Positions 20,570-30,566 of a stretch of DNA of 64,000 nucleotides are shown here, one piece after another; within the stretch, counting starts at the first letter, position 1; each line of letters starts with the position of its first letter. The stretch is from Diphasiastrum complanatum (taxonomy: Eukaryota; Streptophyta; Lycopodiopsida; Lycopodiales; Lycopodiaceae): positions 3,319,224 through 3,383,223 of the forward strand of contig CM055103.1 of the NCBI GenBank assembly GCA_029204225.1, written 5' to 3'. The notes under the pieces were generated by a model. It worked only from the letters and a program-made list of their open reading frames with translations. It was not told the origin of the DNA and made no database searches. The position numbers and the translations under genes were made by a program.

Positions 20570-21170
20570 TCACAATGATTGAGAGGGGGGCAGATGATCT
20601 TGTTTGAGAATTAGGCTAACCCATTTTAGTATGGAGTACTTTTGCGATGCTTCACAAAGTAATGGGTTAGGAGGTTATGTACAATGTCATTGAGAAAGTG
20701 AGTGCCTCTATCACTTACTAACTCTATTGGACAACCGAATCGGGTAATAATGTTTTCATACAAAAATTTCGCTGTAACTTTTACGGTAGCTTGTCTAGTT
20801 GCTCTAGCCTCTACCCGATTTGTAGCATAGTCAGTGGCCACTAAGATGTATCTTGATTGAGTACCATGGGCGGCTGAGCTGATTGTTTCTATAAAATCAA
20901 TTCCCCCCTTATGAAATGCTTCTCCTGTGATTATTGAAGTTAAAGGTATAAAGTCAGCTCATTAAGGAGTCTTGATTCTTTGACATACATCACATGTTTT
21001 GATTTGTGCATATGTATCCTTAAATAACGGCCGCCAGTATCCGGCTAATAGTATTCTCTTCGTGGTACTGTCAAATGAGAAGTGTCCTCCTCCTTCACCT
21101 TCATGCGATAGGAAAATTATTTGTTCTACCTCATCCTCATTATTGCATCTCCTAATTAATCCATATACAC
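20570..21170 (-). pseudogene. Gyp-P integrase (broken)
   Basis: On the minus strand it has the zinc-domain Cys pair (KTCDVCQR), the first catalytic Asp motif GGIDFIE, then RYILVATDYATNRVEARA and CPIELVSDRGTHF with the second Asp. The final Glu region is cut off after STPY. TAA and TGA stops lie between the zinc domain and core (near 20959-20966). The TGA is shared with the copies near 37127, 40559 and 41792. Confidence 0.75.
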
Positions 21171-21738
21171 CTTTTTTATACAGTTGTAAGGTAAGGTCTA
21201 GATTCCAAAATCAGTTTGCGTTGATTGACTTTAGACATAGTTGGATCCATTACTTTGGATGATAAGAATGAAACTATCTCTTCAGCCCATCTAGGAGTAG
21301 CATCTATTTGGAATAGGTAGGCATTAGGTAAATCATCATTTATCAGTTCTGTGACTTTCTCGGCTGATGTTATCTTAGATAAACCATCGGCAAGAATATG
21401 TTGCTTACCTTTTCTTACAACAATCTTAAAGTCAAACAATTAGAAGGATAAGTAGCTATCTTGCTATATGACGAATGTTGCATGATTTATTAAACAGACA
21501 TAGCAACGCTTGATGATCGGTATAGAATCTAAACTGATTTCCTAGCAGAGTATGGCATAGTTTTTGTACAACATATATCATTGTTAAAGCTTCTCTTTTA
21601 GTTGTGGAATAATTTACTTCATTAGAAACTGATTGGTTACTAAGGAATTGAATTGCATAATCTTTCCGCCTGTGTTAGTATGACTCCAATAGAATAGTTA
21701 CTAGCATCAGTATGAACATGGAATTCCAATTGGGAAAT
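21171..21738 (-). pseudogene. Gyp-P RNase H (broken)
   Basis: Minus-strand RNase H continuous with the integrase above. Open from 21439 to 21176 (VRKGKQHILADGLSKITSAEK, RWAEEIVSFLSSKVMDP). Upstream it is broken by stops near 21440 and 21600. The piece begins at about 21738 inside the SQLEFHVH codons, where it meets the unassigned segment U2. Confidence 0.7.
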
Positions 21739-21859
21739 AACATTGGCAAGGTGTAGGGCTACCCTAAATGGGATTTAAGGACATTGTCGTCTTTTTTGCA
21801 AAATCCCGACATTGTCGACTTTTCGCCTGTGGCAGTTTTGTTTATTTCTGCAGAGTGAC
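21739..21859 (+). other. U2, fragment of unassigned LTR-like segment
   Basis: About 120 bp matching 61690-61814. It ends in CAGAGTGAC directly against the Gyp-N LTR, exactly as at 61814. It contains CGACATTGTCG twice in slightly different forms. No gene. Confidence 0.45.
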
Positions 21860-22604
21860 TGTAGCGGGAATCTTTCCTTGCTCAACCTCAAATCAAGATC
21901 GAGTTAATCTAGCATCAAAGAGACAAAGTTAGTTGTCACGAGTAGATTCGTTCTCATGAGAGTGATAGTGTAGTTCAGATTTCAACATGAATGAAGATCC
22001 ACATCTAACTCTAACATCCATTAATCCTTAACATTAACACTACATCCATTAACGCTAGATCCACAACAAAGATAGCTTACTCTTTCTCTCTCTCCCTTTA
22101 TCCCTCATAAAAAGTATAATAACATGCAATCCCAATAACAATCAGATCCAGCAATTAGCAAAATCCAAAAAATGCATGAGACATGGAGGAAAAGTGATAG
22201 AGAGCAAGGACATTCATCAATCCATTTCACAAGAGAACCAATTTGCTTAATTGAAATGAGGAAATGAACATGTGTAGGAACTCGGGTTGGTCCCTTTTTA
22301 TAGTAGAGAGGAGGACCCTGGCCTCTGAATCCTATTGGTCCATTTTTGCCTCCCTAATTACTCAAATTTAAAAAGAGCAGGAACCATCCAAAATTGGAGG
22401 GAAACCCAACTTTATTCACTAACTTGACATTTACGTCCTACGACATTAAAAGTCCCGCAAAAATACCTAAGTTTCTTCTATTGACCGGTAATTAATCAAA
22501 TCCCTATGTGATCATCGGGTTGGACTTACACACGCAGGGTGCCAAATACCTCTCACATATTAACTATGGTTAGGATTGCCTTGGGATCCGCAAACCCTCC
22601 AACA
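21860..22604 (-). repeat. Gyp-N 3' LTR, complete (745 bp)
   Basis: On the minus strand it starts TGTTGGAGGG at 22604 and ends in CGCTACA at 21860. The length is the same as the copy at 61815-62559. A TATA-type motif (minus strand TATAAAAAG) lies near 22296-22304. The flank beyond 21860 is identical in context to that at 61814, so the two loci share an ancestor that includes flanking DNA. Confidence 0.75.
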
Positions 22605-22654
22605 GTATCCCCCACCAAAATTGGTGGCGGTTCCATGACACCTGCGAGATGCAG

Positions 22655-23153
22655 TTATTGGGGACTTTTATTGGCTTCGCGACGAATCTTTATTAAATGG
22701 TACCGCACCTTCTCCATAAAGTCGAGGCGGGCAGTATTAAAATCCACATTGTGTGGCAGAAAACAACAATGGGCTCCTACAATCCACTTTGAGGTTGTCG
22801 ATGACGTGAAGCGAGATTCCCAGGAGCCTTCCATCATTGCTGCACAAAAATATAAATGAACAACCGGCAGCTAATCTTTGATATTCTCTAAGGCCATTGG
22901 CTTATTTGGATCGAATGCCAGAGGAGGAAGACAATCATCCCATCTGGTTGCCACTGATGCTTATAGAGTTAAATCTTTTGCAAACATTGCCGATTGTCAC
23001 ACTATCGGATCGAAAAAGTGTAGATACTCCCGCTGGTACGCTTGTAAACAGTGGAAATCCACTGATATTGTCCAACTGTAGGGCTGATGGATGATTGGCC
23101 AATTGGGCATATGGATTGTAATCTTGTCCATAGCCAATCCCAAATCTTTCCAT
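22655..23153 (-). pseudogene. ORF-Y of N3 (broken)
   Basis: Starts MERFGIGYGQDYNPYAQLAN at 23153 and matches the intact copy at 35345. It shifts frame near 23040, where a short deletion has altered the GFPPGLQAYQ region. The C-terminal half (WESRFTSSTTSKWIVGAH, LDFMEKVRYHLIKI) is open to the stop at 22655. Unrecognised protein. Confidence 0.5.
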
Positions 23154-23935
23154 TTATTTCTTCTCGGCATTAGCACATAATAGGGATCTACCCGCAATTG
23201 GTGAGGGCTGGCCACATAACTCTTGATAGATTACGAAGTTTTCTCAAAAACGGTAATTCTCCATGTTGGCTGCTCTCCCAATGTAGGTATTTTGTCAACT
23301 TCCTTGTCGGCCTCTATTTTGTAGGTCTTGAACTTAAGGACCCATCCACCACGCAGGACTACATCTGCTTGTTCCTTTTCGAAAGGACTTGTCTTGGATC
23401 TTCGCTTAGCCTTCTTAGCAGGAATTGATTGTGGAGGTGATGACTTCCGAGAAGATAAACTCTTCTTCGAAGGTGAAGGCTTTCTAGACGATGATGTCGT
23501 GCTAGAATTTTGACTTGTAGAATCATCCTCAACTTTCCCTTTGTTTTTATCCAGTAAGGGTGGCACATTTTTTGAATCAATCTTGTGAGGGGGATTTCCC
23601 CATTTCAGGACCGTATTATGATGTTGCTTGGCTTGTTTCTTCGTCATTGATCCTATGATCCTATCTTTCTTCAATATAACTACTTTGGGAGGTTTTATTG
23701 TTGGTTCATCAGGAACATTACGCACTCCAAATCTGGTCGGATCCATATGATTTAGAATATGCTCATCCGTAAGTTCTGCATTGTCATCATAAGTCAAGGC
23801 ATGACTCACAAGTATGAGGTCATTTTCAATCAGATCTGGTATAGGTTTCGTTGATATACAAGCTATATTCAGCACATTCAATGGAAAAGTAATCGGTGTA
23901 TCCAAAGTTCGATCTAATAATGAAATCTCGCTCAA
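22997..23935 (-). pseudogene. ORF-X of N3 (nearly intact)
   Basis: Open for 234 codons from 23935 to 23231, then one stop, then 72 more codons to 22997. It reads through the stop found in N1 (FKTYKIEADKEVDKIP). Features are an acidic N-terminal half (SHALTYDDNAELTDEHILN), TKKQAKQHHNTVLKWGNPP and a Ser/Lys-rich basic tract. A C-terminal PRRNKWKDLG segment follows, overlapping ORF-Y. There is no metal- or nucleic-acid-binding motif that I recognise apart from the basic tract. Confidence 0.5.
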
Positions 23936-24160
23936 ATCTAATTGATTATCTTATTGACACATATATCCTGTTGTACAATCAATCGTTGCAAGAGCTTCAT
24001 TCCAGTTAACAGAATCCGTTTGAGAATCATAAAGAACTCCCAAATTTTTCTTTGGATGGTCACAAGTATGATCCGTTGTTGATGAATCATCATCCTCCTT
24101 TTGAACCACTAGTCTGATAGTCCAAATTGTAGGATCAACTTTGACTGCACGTTCACAATT

Positions 24161-24805
24161 TTAAAAAGTGATTTTCCCGATAAGCCAATTATGAATTACT
24201 TGCACAACTCGTAACCATGGACGTCCCAATAGGACTCGGTAAACATTTGGTGCTCCTGGTAAGTTTATTACTATGAAAGTAATGACGAACTGTACTCCCA
24301 CTATTCTGACAGGTATCTCTTCAACCATTCCTCGCGGACGAACTGTCGTTTGGTCAGCTAGATTAATGGCAAATGTCACAGGCTTTATCTTTGTAAGGCC
24401 CCATTTTGCACATAGCTTTGTAGAAATCAGGATAACTCCTGAACTGCCATCTATCATAGCTGCTTCCTTAGAAAATTGTCTATGCTGTATTAGAAGAGTG
24501 ATATTCTTTTGTTCACTTTCCCAAGCGGCTCCGACATGGAGTACTTCATCAGATTCTTCAAATCCAGCAAAAATAAGTGGCTCTTGATGGACTTCTAATT
24601 TTGCTTGAGCTAACTTTTGCGCTAAGACTTCTTTTGCTTTTGGCACCAACTTCAGGAACTCTACCAATGAAATATTGATCTTGCTAGATGAAATATTCAT
24701 GAGCAGTTCTGTTTGCGACACTTCTGGCTCAATCATCTTGAAGGGCTCTTTATGATGATGCAACTGATTATTCATATCCGTATGTGAATTTCTTGGTGGC
24801 TGCAA
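24161..24805 (-). CDS. Gyp-N protease region, open frame
   Basis: 214 codons, open. The N-terminal half (SQTELLMNISSSKINISL, VPKAKEVLAQKLAQ) is a spacer from Gag. The protease follows: EAAMIDGSSGVILIS has the catalytic Asp of a retropepsin-like fold (the usual DT/SG is DGSSG here). A flap-like PRGMVEEIPVRIVGVQF and the closing VLLGRPWLR motif come next, then VIHNWLIGKITF. It would process the Gag precursor of this family. The ATG is arbitrary, because the protein would normally be part of a gag-pro precursor. Confidence 0.65.
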   Translation of the reverse strand: MQPPRNSHTDMNNQLHHHKEPFKMIEPEVSQTELLMNISSSKINISLVEFLKLVPKAKEVLAQKLAQAKLEVHQEPLIFAGFEESDEVLHVGAAWESEQKNITLLIQHRQFSKEAAMIDGSSGVILISTKLCAKWGLTKIKPVTFAINLADQTTVRPRGMVEEIPVRIVGVQFVITFIVINLPGAPNVYRVLLGRPWLRVVQVIHNWLIGKITF

Positions 24806-25009
24806 TGGTGAAGAACGAACTTCGGTTGTTGCTTTAGCAGCTCAAAGCTCCTCTTCTTCTTGCAGATGTTTAATCCGCTGCCTCATGTCCTGATATCTTC
24901 TTTTTTCTGCATAAATATTGGGATAGACTCAAAATGCTATTGGTATATCGGTTAATGGTATAGAATCAGCAGGTACTGGATCTGAACCTGGTTCTTTCTG
25001 CTTCTATGC

Positions 25010-25926
25010 TCAGGTGACCACCATCAAGGGTACATTTGATTTATTCTGAGCTACTGGTCTTTGCTTGATAGTTATCAAATTTATAGGTGTTGTAGCTGGT
25101 GGTGGCTTCGGTCTTGCTGGATAGTCTTTATAGCAATGCCCATAACCACAGTCACAATAGAATGGTACAAATTTCTCTTTATTTGGACATTCTGCAACTC
25201 TGTAATTTTCTCCACATGCAAAGCATCCAAGCGGTGCTCTGGTCCAGTTTCTAGATGCTTGTTGTTGCGCGGCAGCATAAATAGCATATTGTTCTGAAGA
25301 TCCACCCTCTTGATCATTACCATAGTTCCATTGCTCAGCACTTCTGTACGGTTCTGGTTCCATTAAATTGGCAGGAGTAGTTTGCCCTGCTGTATAAGGA
25401 AACATACTAATATTCGGCTCATCATCTGAATCTTCATCCTCCTCCCGAATTGCATCATCCATAGCATTTTGCAAGAGTGCATAGTCATTATGGTGTTTCA
25501 GCTCACGTCTGATTTGTTTAGGTAGACCTGACAAAAACCACATAATCATGGCATGTTGGTTAATCAGCTCAGGTTTGCACTTAGATCTGAGGCGTTTCAC
25601 CCTTTCAATGTAATCTCGAACCATTCCACTTTCCCATTTTAATTTTAATTAAAAGTAGGAAAGGGTCTTCCATAAACTTTCGAGGTTTGAATTGTGTGAT
25701 AAGGGCTCTTTTAACAACCTCCCAATCTGTAGGCTCAGTTTCATCTTGATTATAGTAAACAGCTTAAGTTTATAGGAAACAGCTTAAGTTTATTTTAGGG
25801 AACAACTTAAGTTTATCTTGGAGAAAAATCTCGCCATAGACTTCACAGGATTCAGCATAGATCTGAAGAAATTTAACTGGATCTGTTAATCCATTATATT
25901 TGGTAGATCCAAACGGGGTGCTCTTC
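25010..25926 (-). pseudogene. gag of N3 (broken)
   Basis: The open part is 25624-25010. It has ERVKRLRSKCKPE, the acidic EEDEDSDDE run, then directly NLMEPEPYRSAEQW and a finger CFACGENYRVAEC (CX2CX3HX4C with His changed to Tyr). A further cluster, CDCGYGHCYKDYP, follows. Relative to N2 an internal deletion joins AGQTT to PANLM. The capsid N-terminus (25625-25926) is broken and includes three imperfect copies of the AACAGCTTAAGTTTAT motif at 25754-25820. Confidence 0.65.
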
Positions 25927-26420
25927 CTACGTAGCTGAACATAGTGCTTTGTATTCTGCTTCTATAGTAGAAAGAGCAACTATGTCTTGTTTCTTACTTG
26001 ACCAAGAAATTACACCATTACCAACATGAAATATATAACATGTGGTAGATCTCATGTCATCAATACAGCCTGCCCAGTCTGAATCAACAAAGCCCTGTAA
26101 AACTAGTAAAGTATGCAGCCTCTCATATAACAATCCATGGGTTATCGTGCCCTTCACATAATGAAGAATTCTCTTCACTGCTTTCCAATGAATCTCTCTA
26201 GGAGTAGCCATGAATTAACTTACAATGCTTACAGCATAACTTATGTCAGGACGAGTAGTTGTGAGATAAATCAGCAAACCAACTATTGACCAAATAAATT
26301 GGCATCAACTAGTACACTCTCATCCTGATTAGATAGTTTCTTACCAACCTCCATAGGTGTGGATACTGGCTTGCTGTTGCACATTTTGAAATGCTTTAAA
26401 AGCTCATTCACGTACTTTGT
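25927..26420 (-). pseudogene. Cop-2 RNase H (broken)
   Basis: Minus-strand copia RNase H. It has REIHWKAVKRILHYVKGT, FVDSDWAGCIDDMRS, GVISWSSKKQDIVALSTIEA and EYKALCSAT. It is open from 26211 to 25927 and is cut at 25927, before the DNQSA motif. The first Asp (DSDWAG) and Glu (IEAEY) are kept. A stop and frame change separate it from RT near 26212-26420. Confidence 0.75.
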
Positions 26421-27845
26421 TTATGTTAGTGCGATGCTATTGCAACCTTGCCATACTTCCACTCCCAAATAGTAGTGCATCAAGCCAAGATCAGTCATAT
26501 CAAAACTAGAAGATAAGTCTTTCTTGATTGCACCAATCAACTCATCATCATTTCCTGTGATTATGAGGTCATCTACGTATAGCACAATCAGTGTGATACT
26601 AGAGTCATGATCAAAGTAGCAAAGATTAAAATTTGAAGAAGTGCGTATCAAACCTCTAGAAAGGAGATTCTCATCAAAGTGGCCATACCAAGCACGTGGT
26701 GTCCGTTTCAATCCGTACAAGGCTTTTTTCAGCTTGTTCACTTTCTCTTCCATGCCATGTGTCACAAAGACACTAGGTTGCTCCATGTACACTTCTTCTT
26801 CAAGTTTACCATTCAGGAATGCGGACTTTACGTCCATCTGATGTAGATTCCATCCAAATAGTGCCGCCAAAGCAATCACCATGCGAAGTGTATTCCACTT
26901 GGCCACAGGAGCAAAGGTCTCTTCATAGTCAATGCCCTTACTTTGCACATAGCCCTTCACTACAAGCCTTGCTTTGTGTTTTGCAATAGTTTCATTGGCA
27001 TTGTACTTTGTCTTGTATACCCATTTGTTGCCAATGGGTCTTTTGCCCTTTGGAAGATCCACTATCTCCCATGTGTCATGGTGTTTGATGAAATCAATCT
27101 CATCCTGCATTGCTTTTTGCCATATCTCCTGATTTTTGGCCTCCTCAAAGCAAGAGGGTTCAGTAGATGAAATAATGTCACTCATAAGTGCAAGATTTAC
27201 CTGAAACTTGTCAGGTTCCTTTCTCTCTCGTGTGGAATGCCGCAACTCTCCCTCCTTGCTAGGCTCGGCAATTTCCCCTTCCTTGTCACTCATGAGTTTA
27301 GCATACCATTTGGATAGCTTACGTTGAGGTGATCCGCTACGAGGTGAATTGGAATCCCATGGTACATCTTGATCCTTCCTTTTATTACATGCTATCTCAG
27401 TCTTTTTCGATCCAATAGATTTGTTTCTTACTCTCCATCTCGTCTCTATGGTGGGAGAAGTACCACGTCCCTCATCATCATCATGATGATCTTCCTGTGG
27501 CGGTAGAACTACTTCATCCTCTTTGAGAAGCTTGCATAGTCCATCATTATTCTTTTCTTCATCCCCAAATCTATGGATTTCATCAAATAAGACATCACGA
27601 CTTATGTGCACACGTAGCCCCTCTAGATCATAACATCTATATCCCTTGGTTTGTTCATCATATACTGTAAAAATGCACTTCAAGTCCTTTACCTGCATTT
27701 TGGATCTCTCGCTCTTAAGTATGTGAATATACACTCGGCATCCAAATACTTGCAACCCATCCATCTTAGGCTTCTTACCAGTGAATGCCTCCTCTGGTGT
27801 GCGATTATGTACAACAACTGTAGGGCTTCTATTTTGTAAGAACAC
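26421..27845 (-). CDS. Cop-2 integrase C-terminus and reverse transcriptase, open 474 codons
   Basis: This is the longest open frame in the window. Residues 1-90 are the integrase C-terminal region (NRTPEEAFTGKKPKMDGLQV, FGCRVYIH, then RDVLFDE). A charged linker rich in Glu and Lys follows. From about residue 230 is a copia RT with WQKAMQDEID, NKWVYKTKYN, QMDVKSAFLNG (first catalytic Asp), ALYGLKRTPRAWY and VLYVDDLIITG (catalytic pair). The catalytic residues are intact. The element is nonetheless dead, because gag, PR and both LTRs are missing and the flanking IN and RH are broken. Confidence 0.8.
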   Translation of the reverse strand: MFLQNRSPTVVVHNRTPEEAFTGKKPKMDGLQVFGCRVYIHILKSERSKMQVKDLKCIFTVYDEQTKGYRCYDLEGLRVHISRDVLFDEIHRFGDEEKNNDGLCKLLKEDEVVLPPQEDHHDDDEGRGTSPTIETRWRVRNKSIGSKKTEIACNKRKDQDVPWDSNSPRSGSPQRKLSKWYAKLMSDKEGEIAEPSKEGELRHSTRERKEPDKFQVNLALMSDIISSTEPSCFEEAKNQEIWQKAMQDEIDFIKHHDTWEIVDLPKGKRPIGNKWVYKTKYNANETIAKHKARLVVKGYVQSKGIDYEETFAPVAKWNTLRMVIALAALFGWNLHQMDVKSAFLNGKLEEEVYMEQPSVFVTHGMEEKVNKLKKALYGLKRTPRAWYGHFDENLLSRGLIRTSSNFNLCYFDHDSSITLIVLYVDDLIITGNDDELIGAIKKDLSSSFDMTDLGLMHYYLGVEVWQGCNSIALT

Positions 27846-28196
27846 AGCAGTTTTGACAACTTCTCCCCATAAAGAATCAGTAGCTCCATATGTGTCATCA
27901 TTGCCCTAGTTGCTTCGACAATGGTATGATTCTTTCTTTCAGCTACCCCATTTTGTTGAGGTGTATCAACTTGCGCAAACTCCTGTTTAATGCCATACTA
28001 CTTGCAAAAGTCAATAAAATTTGTGGAACGATACTCACCACCACGATCTCCCCTGAGTACCTTGATCTTAGCACCTGACTGATTTTCAACCAATGCTTTG
28101 AAGATTTTGAAGCATCCAAATGTGTCAGACTTCTACTTAACGGTGTAGATCCTTCTGTGAGTAATCGTCAATGAAGGTTAGCAAATAAAATGCTTT
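27846..28196 (-). pseudogene. Cop-2 integrase core (broken)
   Basis: Minus-strand remnants of the copia integrase core: YLLTFIDDYSQK, then in other frames [14 protein letters not shown] (second catalytic Asp) and TPQQNGVAERKN (catalytic Glu). Several single-base changes break the frame. The piece begins at about 28196 directly against a TIR of element M, so the first part of the core is absent. Confidence 0.65.
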
Positions 28197-28228
28197 ACCA
28201 GTCTTTTTGGAAATCAAAACTCCTCTAA
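28197..28228. mobile_element. M4, single M terminal repeat at a junction
   Basis: Only the left inverted repeat of M remains (on the minus strand TTAGAGGAGTTTTGATTTCC followed by AAAAAGAC). One side is the R4 flank, as in M1. The other side is Cop-2 integrase. It marks a recombination or deletion breakpoint inside M. Confidence 0.55.
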
Positions 28229-28769
28229 TGATCCCCAAATTATCAACTATTGCAATCTTCTTATCAAGCACCATTGATAAAAGATACTTCCAATTCAAGT
28301 TTTTAAATAAGAAGTCACATGAAATGGCACCATCTTTGCTTCTACATGATGAAATGAGATCATCCAAATGAACAAGATAAGATATTTGAAGAGGAGTAGA
28401 CATCCTTGGCAATAACCATCTCCATGTGCTTTTGCCAAAGAACCATCTTGGAACATAGGTTGAGGTACATCACTTGCCTTATCCTCCTTGAGATGATCGA
28501 AGCTCCTCTTGGCCACATTTCCACAAGGATTAGCATCAATCTTGAAAAGATTACCACATCTAGTCCCACTTGCTACCATGACATCACCATCCCTCTTAAC
28601 CAAGCAAGCATCTTTTCCAAAATCAACTTGTAACCATCATCTAGCATCTTGCCAATCGTTGGTAGATTCTCTACCAATATCACAATCAGTCGAAGGAATA
28701 TTTTTGATGTCGGTTGATCCAAGAACTACAGTAGCTAGACTTGTACTTGTGAACCCAACCAGAGCATCT
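28229..28769 (-). mobile_element. Composite R copy R4 (truncated)
   Basis: On the minus strand: the Gyp-P LTR flank, the copia PR remnant (DACLVKRDGDVMVASGTRC, FKIDANPCG), then the first 60 codons of ORF-R up to the M insertion point. The copia remnant is interrupted by a small deletion near 28630. Confidence 0.6.
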
Positions 28770-29612
28770 TGTTGTGTAAGACCATGAGTTGAGGAAAGAA
28801 TAGTTAGTTATGTAAGAGTTACTTGGATGTGACCTATTAATGGGAAGTTCAACAATATTCGGTTGTAGAAAGTGACACAGCCAAGAAACTCGATGGCAGG
28901 TGAGAAGAGAAAATAATAGAAAAGAAGGGAGGTGGAGGAAAGAGGGGGCTGCAACCAAAGTTGATGATGGGAAGAGTTTGAGTGTGTAGAGATGATGGTC
29001 AATCCAGAGAAGGATAGTTGATACGATGTGTAGGTGATTATACTAGTGATTAGCGGAGTTGATGAGTGGGCCGCATCAGTTGCATGAAGTTTTGTAAGAA
29101 GCTATTGTCATTGGAATGAGAATCTTTGGAGTAGAGTCTTATCATTTCTATGTACTATTTGTTCTATATGATTGTGTGTTGAAAACATGTAGTATTCTGA
29201 TATTAATTGACGTGAATTACGAAAGTGAGAAAGACTCATCTATTTGTCGAGTGAATGAGAGGTTATAGATCTGTAGTTCGTGAATAGGGATCACGTAAGA
29301 AGCATGATAATTGAGTATATCTTATCTGAGTTAACCGAAATGGTAGGCCAGAGTGTGATATTGAATGCTTAGAATTAGATTGTTGACTTCTACTTGTCAT
29401 GTATGAAACGAGATATGTTATGAGTAGTAGTCTTTTCGGTTGATTAAATAAAAGTGATAGGATGCTTAATTGGTAGATTCGAGTTTTAAGCATGTGTTTG
29501 TGTAAATCAAGAGAATTCAGCATTGGCAGTGAGTTATAAATCAAAGAGTTTTACCAAACATTGGTGACATTGACAACTCACTTAGATTAGTGCATGATAC
29601 GACCAAATTACA
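28770..29612 (+). repeat. Putative Gyp-P 5' LTR (843 bp)
   Basis: Starts TGTTGTGTAAGACC at 28770 and ends CCAAATTACA at 29612, directly upstream of a Gyp-P gag. It aligns over its full length with 15912-16781 and 56771-57636 (minus). The stretch TGGCAATTTCGATTGCC at 29614 is in the primer-site position but I cannot match it to a tRNA. The flank before 28770 (R4) is the same as that beside the other copies. Confidence 0.6.
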
Positions 29613-30566
29613 ATGGCAATTTCGATTGCCTCCACTTTTTTCTCGTTTGTTTTTCAATATTTTATTGCTTAATAGATTCAATATACATGTTCTAAATTGC
29701 TTCATTTTTATTAATTTCTATTTACACATACCATAACATTGTTTCTACCTATGCAGTACTTTTTCAATTAGCTATCGTCAACTAAAGCAAGCCATGTTAG
29801 AAGGTATAAGAGAAGAAGACGAAAAAGCAGATGATGAGGATCATCATTTTGTTAATCGCGAGGATAATTTAAGGGAACGAAGAAGAGAACATCATCTTGA
29901 AGGAATTACTGAACAAAGAATTACCGAAAGGTCACGCACTGCAGATATGTGGGATGAGCTTGAAAAAATCAACAAAATCCATAAGAGTCAGTTGGATGAG
30001 TTCCAAAAGACTTTAACCAGAATACATACCCGAGAAGAGAGGGCATGTGATGTCCTATCTATAGGGGAAACCACACTAGGAATGAATGTCCGAATAAGGG
30101 TCCTTTTCAAACACACTATCAATCTCGATGTGTCATCTGTAATAGATCTAGTCATAAATTATTTAAGTGCACCTTCAATCCGATTAATCAAGCCAGACAA
30201 CAGAGACCATTGAATCCTGTGTATCAACCACATGTGCAACAGCCACACTTTCCATCCCAAGTGCAAGTACAAGAAGTATCTGGTACAACACAGAACCTAA
30301 AGAAATTAGCAGTCCTACCAAGACCGCCTGGTAATAACAACCGATTGTTGTCTACAAATAAGATTCCTGCACATATAAACTACATTGATGAGGAAGCATC
30401 TTATTCCTACGATTCCCCGTGTTACCCAGAGGAGGCTTCCATCTTTGATTGTTATGTAGACCCAGAATGACCTACCCAATGTGGTTACACTGTGACACCA
30501 GTAAAAAAAGTTACCGATTGTTGGATCTGTGGGCAACAAGGCCATGGGTTTTTATTTGTGAACTGA
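29613..30566 (+). pseudogene. Gyp-P gag (broken)
   Basis: A leader of about 180 bp, then an open frame from 29794. It is strongly charged (EGIREEDEKADDEDHHF, RERRREHHLEGITEQR) and followed by a coiled-coil-like DELEKINKIHKSQLDEFQK. The zinc-knuckle region is shifted: in the copy at 56010-56534 it reads CVFCNRSGHELFKC. A second frame, 30210-30470, gives QPHVQQPHFPSQVQVQEVSG and DEEASYSYDSPCYPEEASIF. The last knuckle (CWICGQQGHG) lies near 30519-30550. Each part is Gag. Confidence 0.65.

Larger units (their letters stand above)
22605..25926 (-). mobile_element. Gyp-N copy N3, gag-PR-ORFX-ORFY without RT or IN
   Basis: This is the most informative Gyp-N internal domain. Minus-strand order is gag (25926-25010), gag-PR spacer, protease (24805-24161), a short spacer, ORF-X (23935-22997), ORF-Y (23153-22655), a G-rich tract and the 3' LTR. 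The spacer after PR (about 24160-23940) encodes VNWNEALATID, which parallels INWGHVLATID after PR in Gyp-P; the families are therefore related. ORF-X then takes the place where Gyp-P has RT. The 5' end is lost at 25926, joined to Cop-2. It resembles non-autonomous TR-GAG-type elements (inference). Confidence 0.65.

Noticed and set aside
26641-27170. Plus-strand frames opposite the Cop-2 RT
   Set aside because: They are antisense shadows of a clear RT reading frame.
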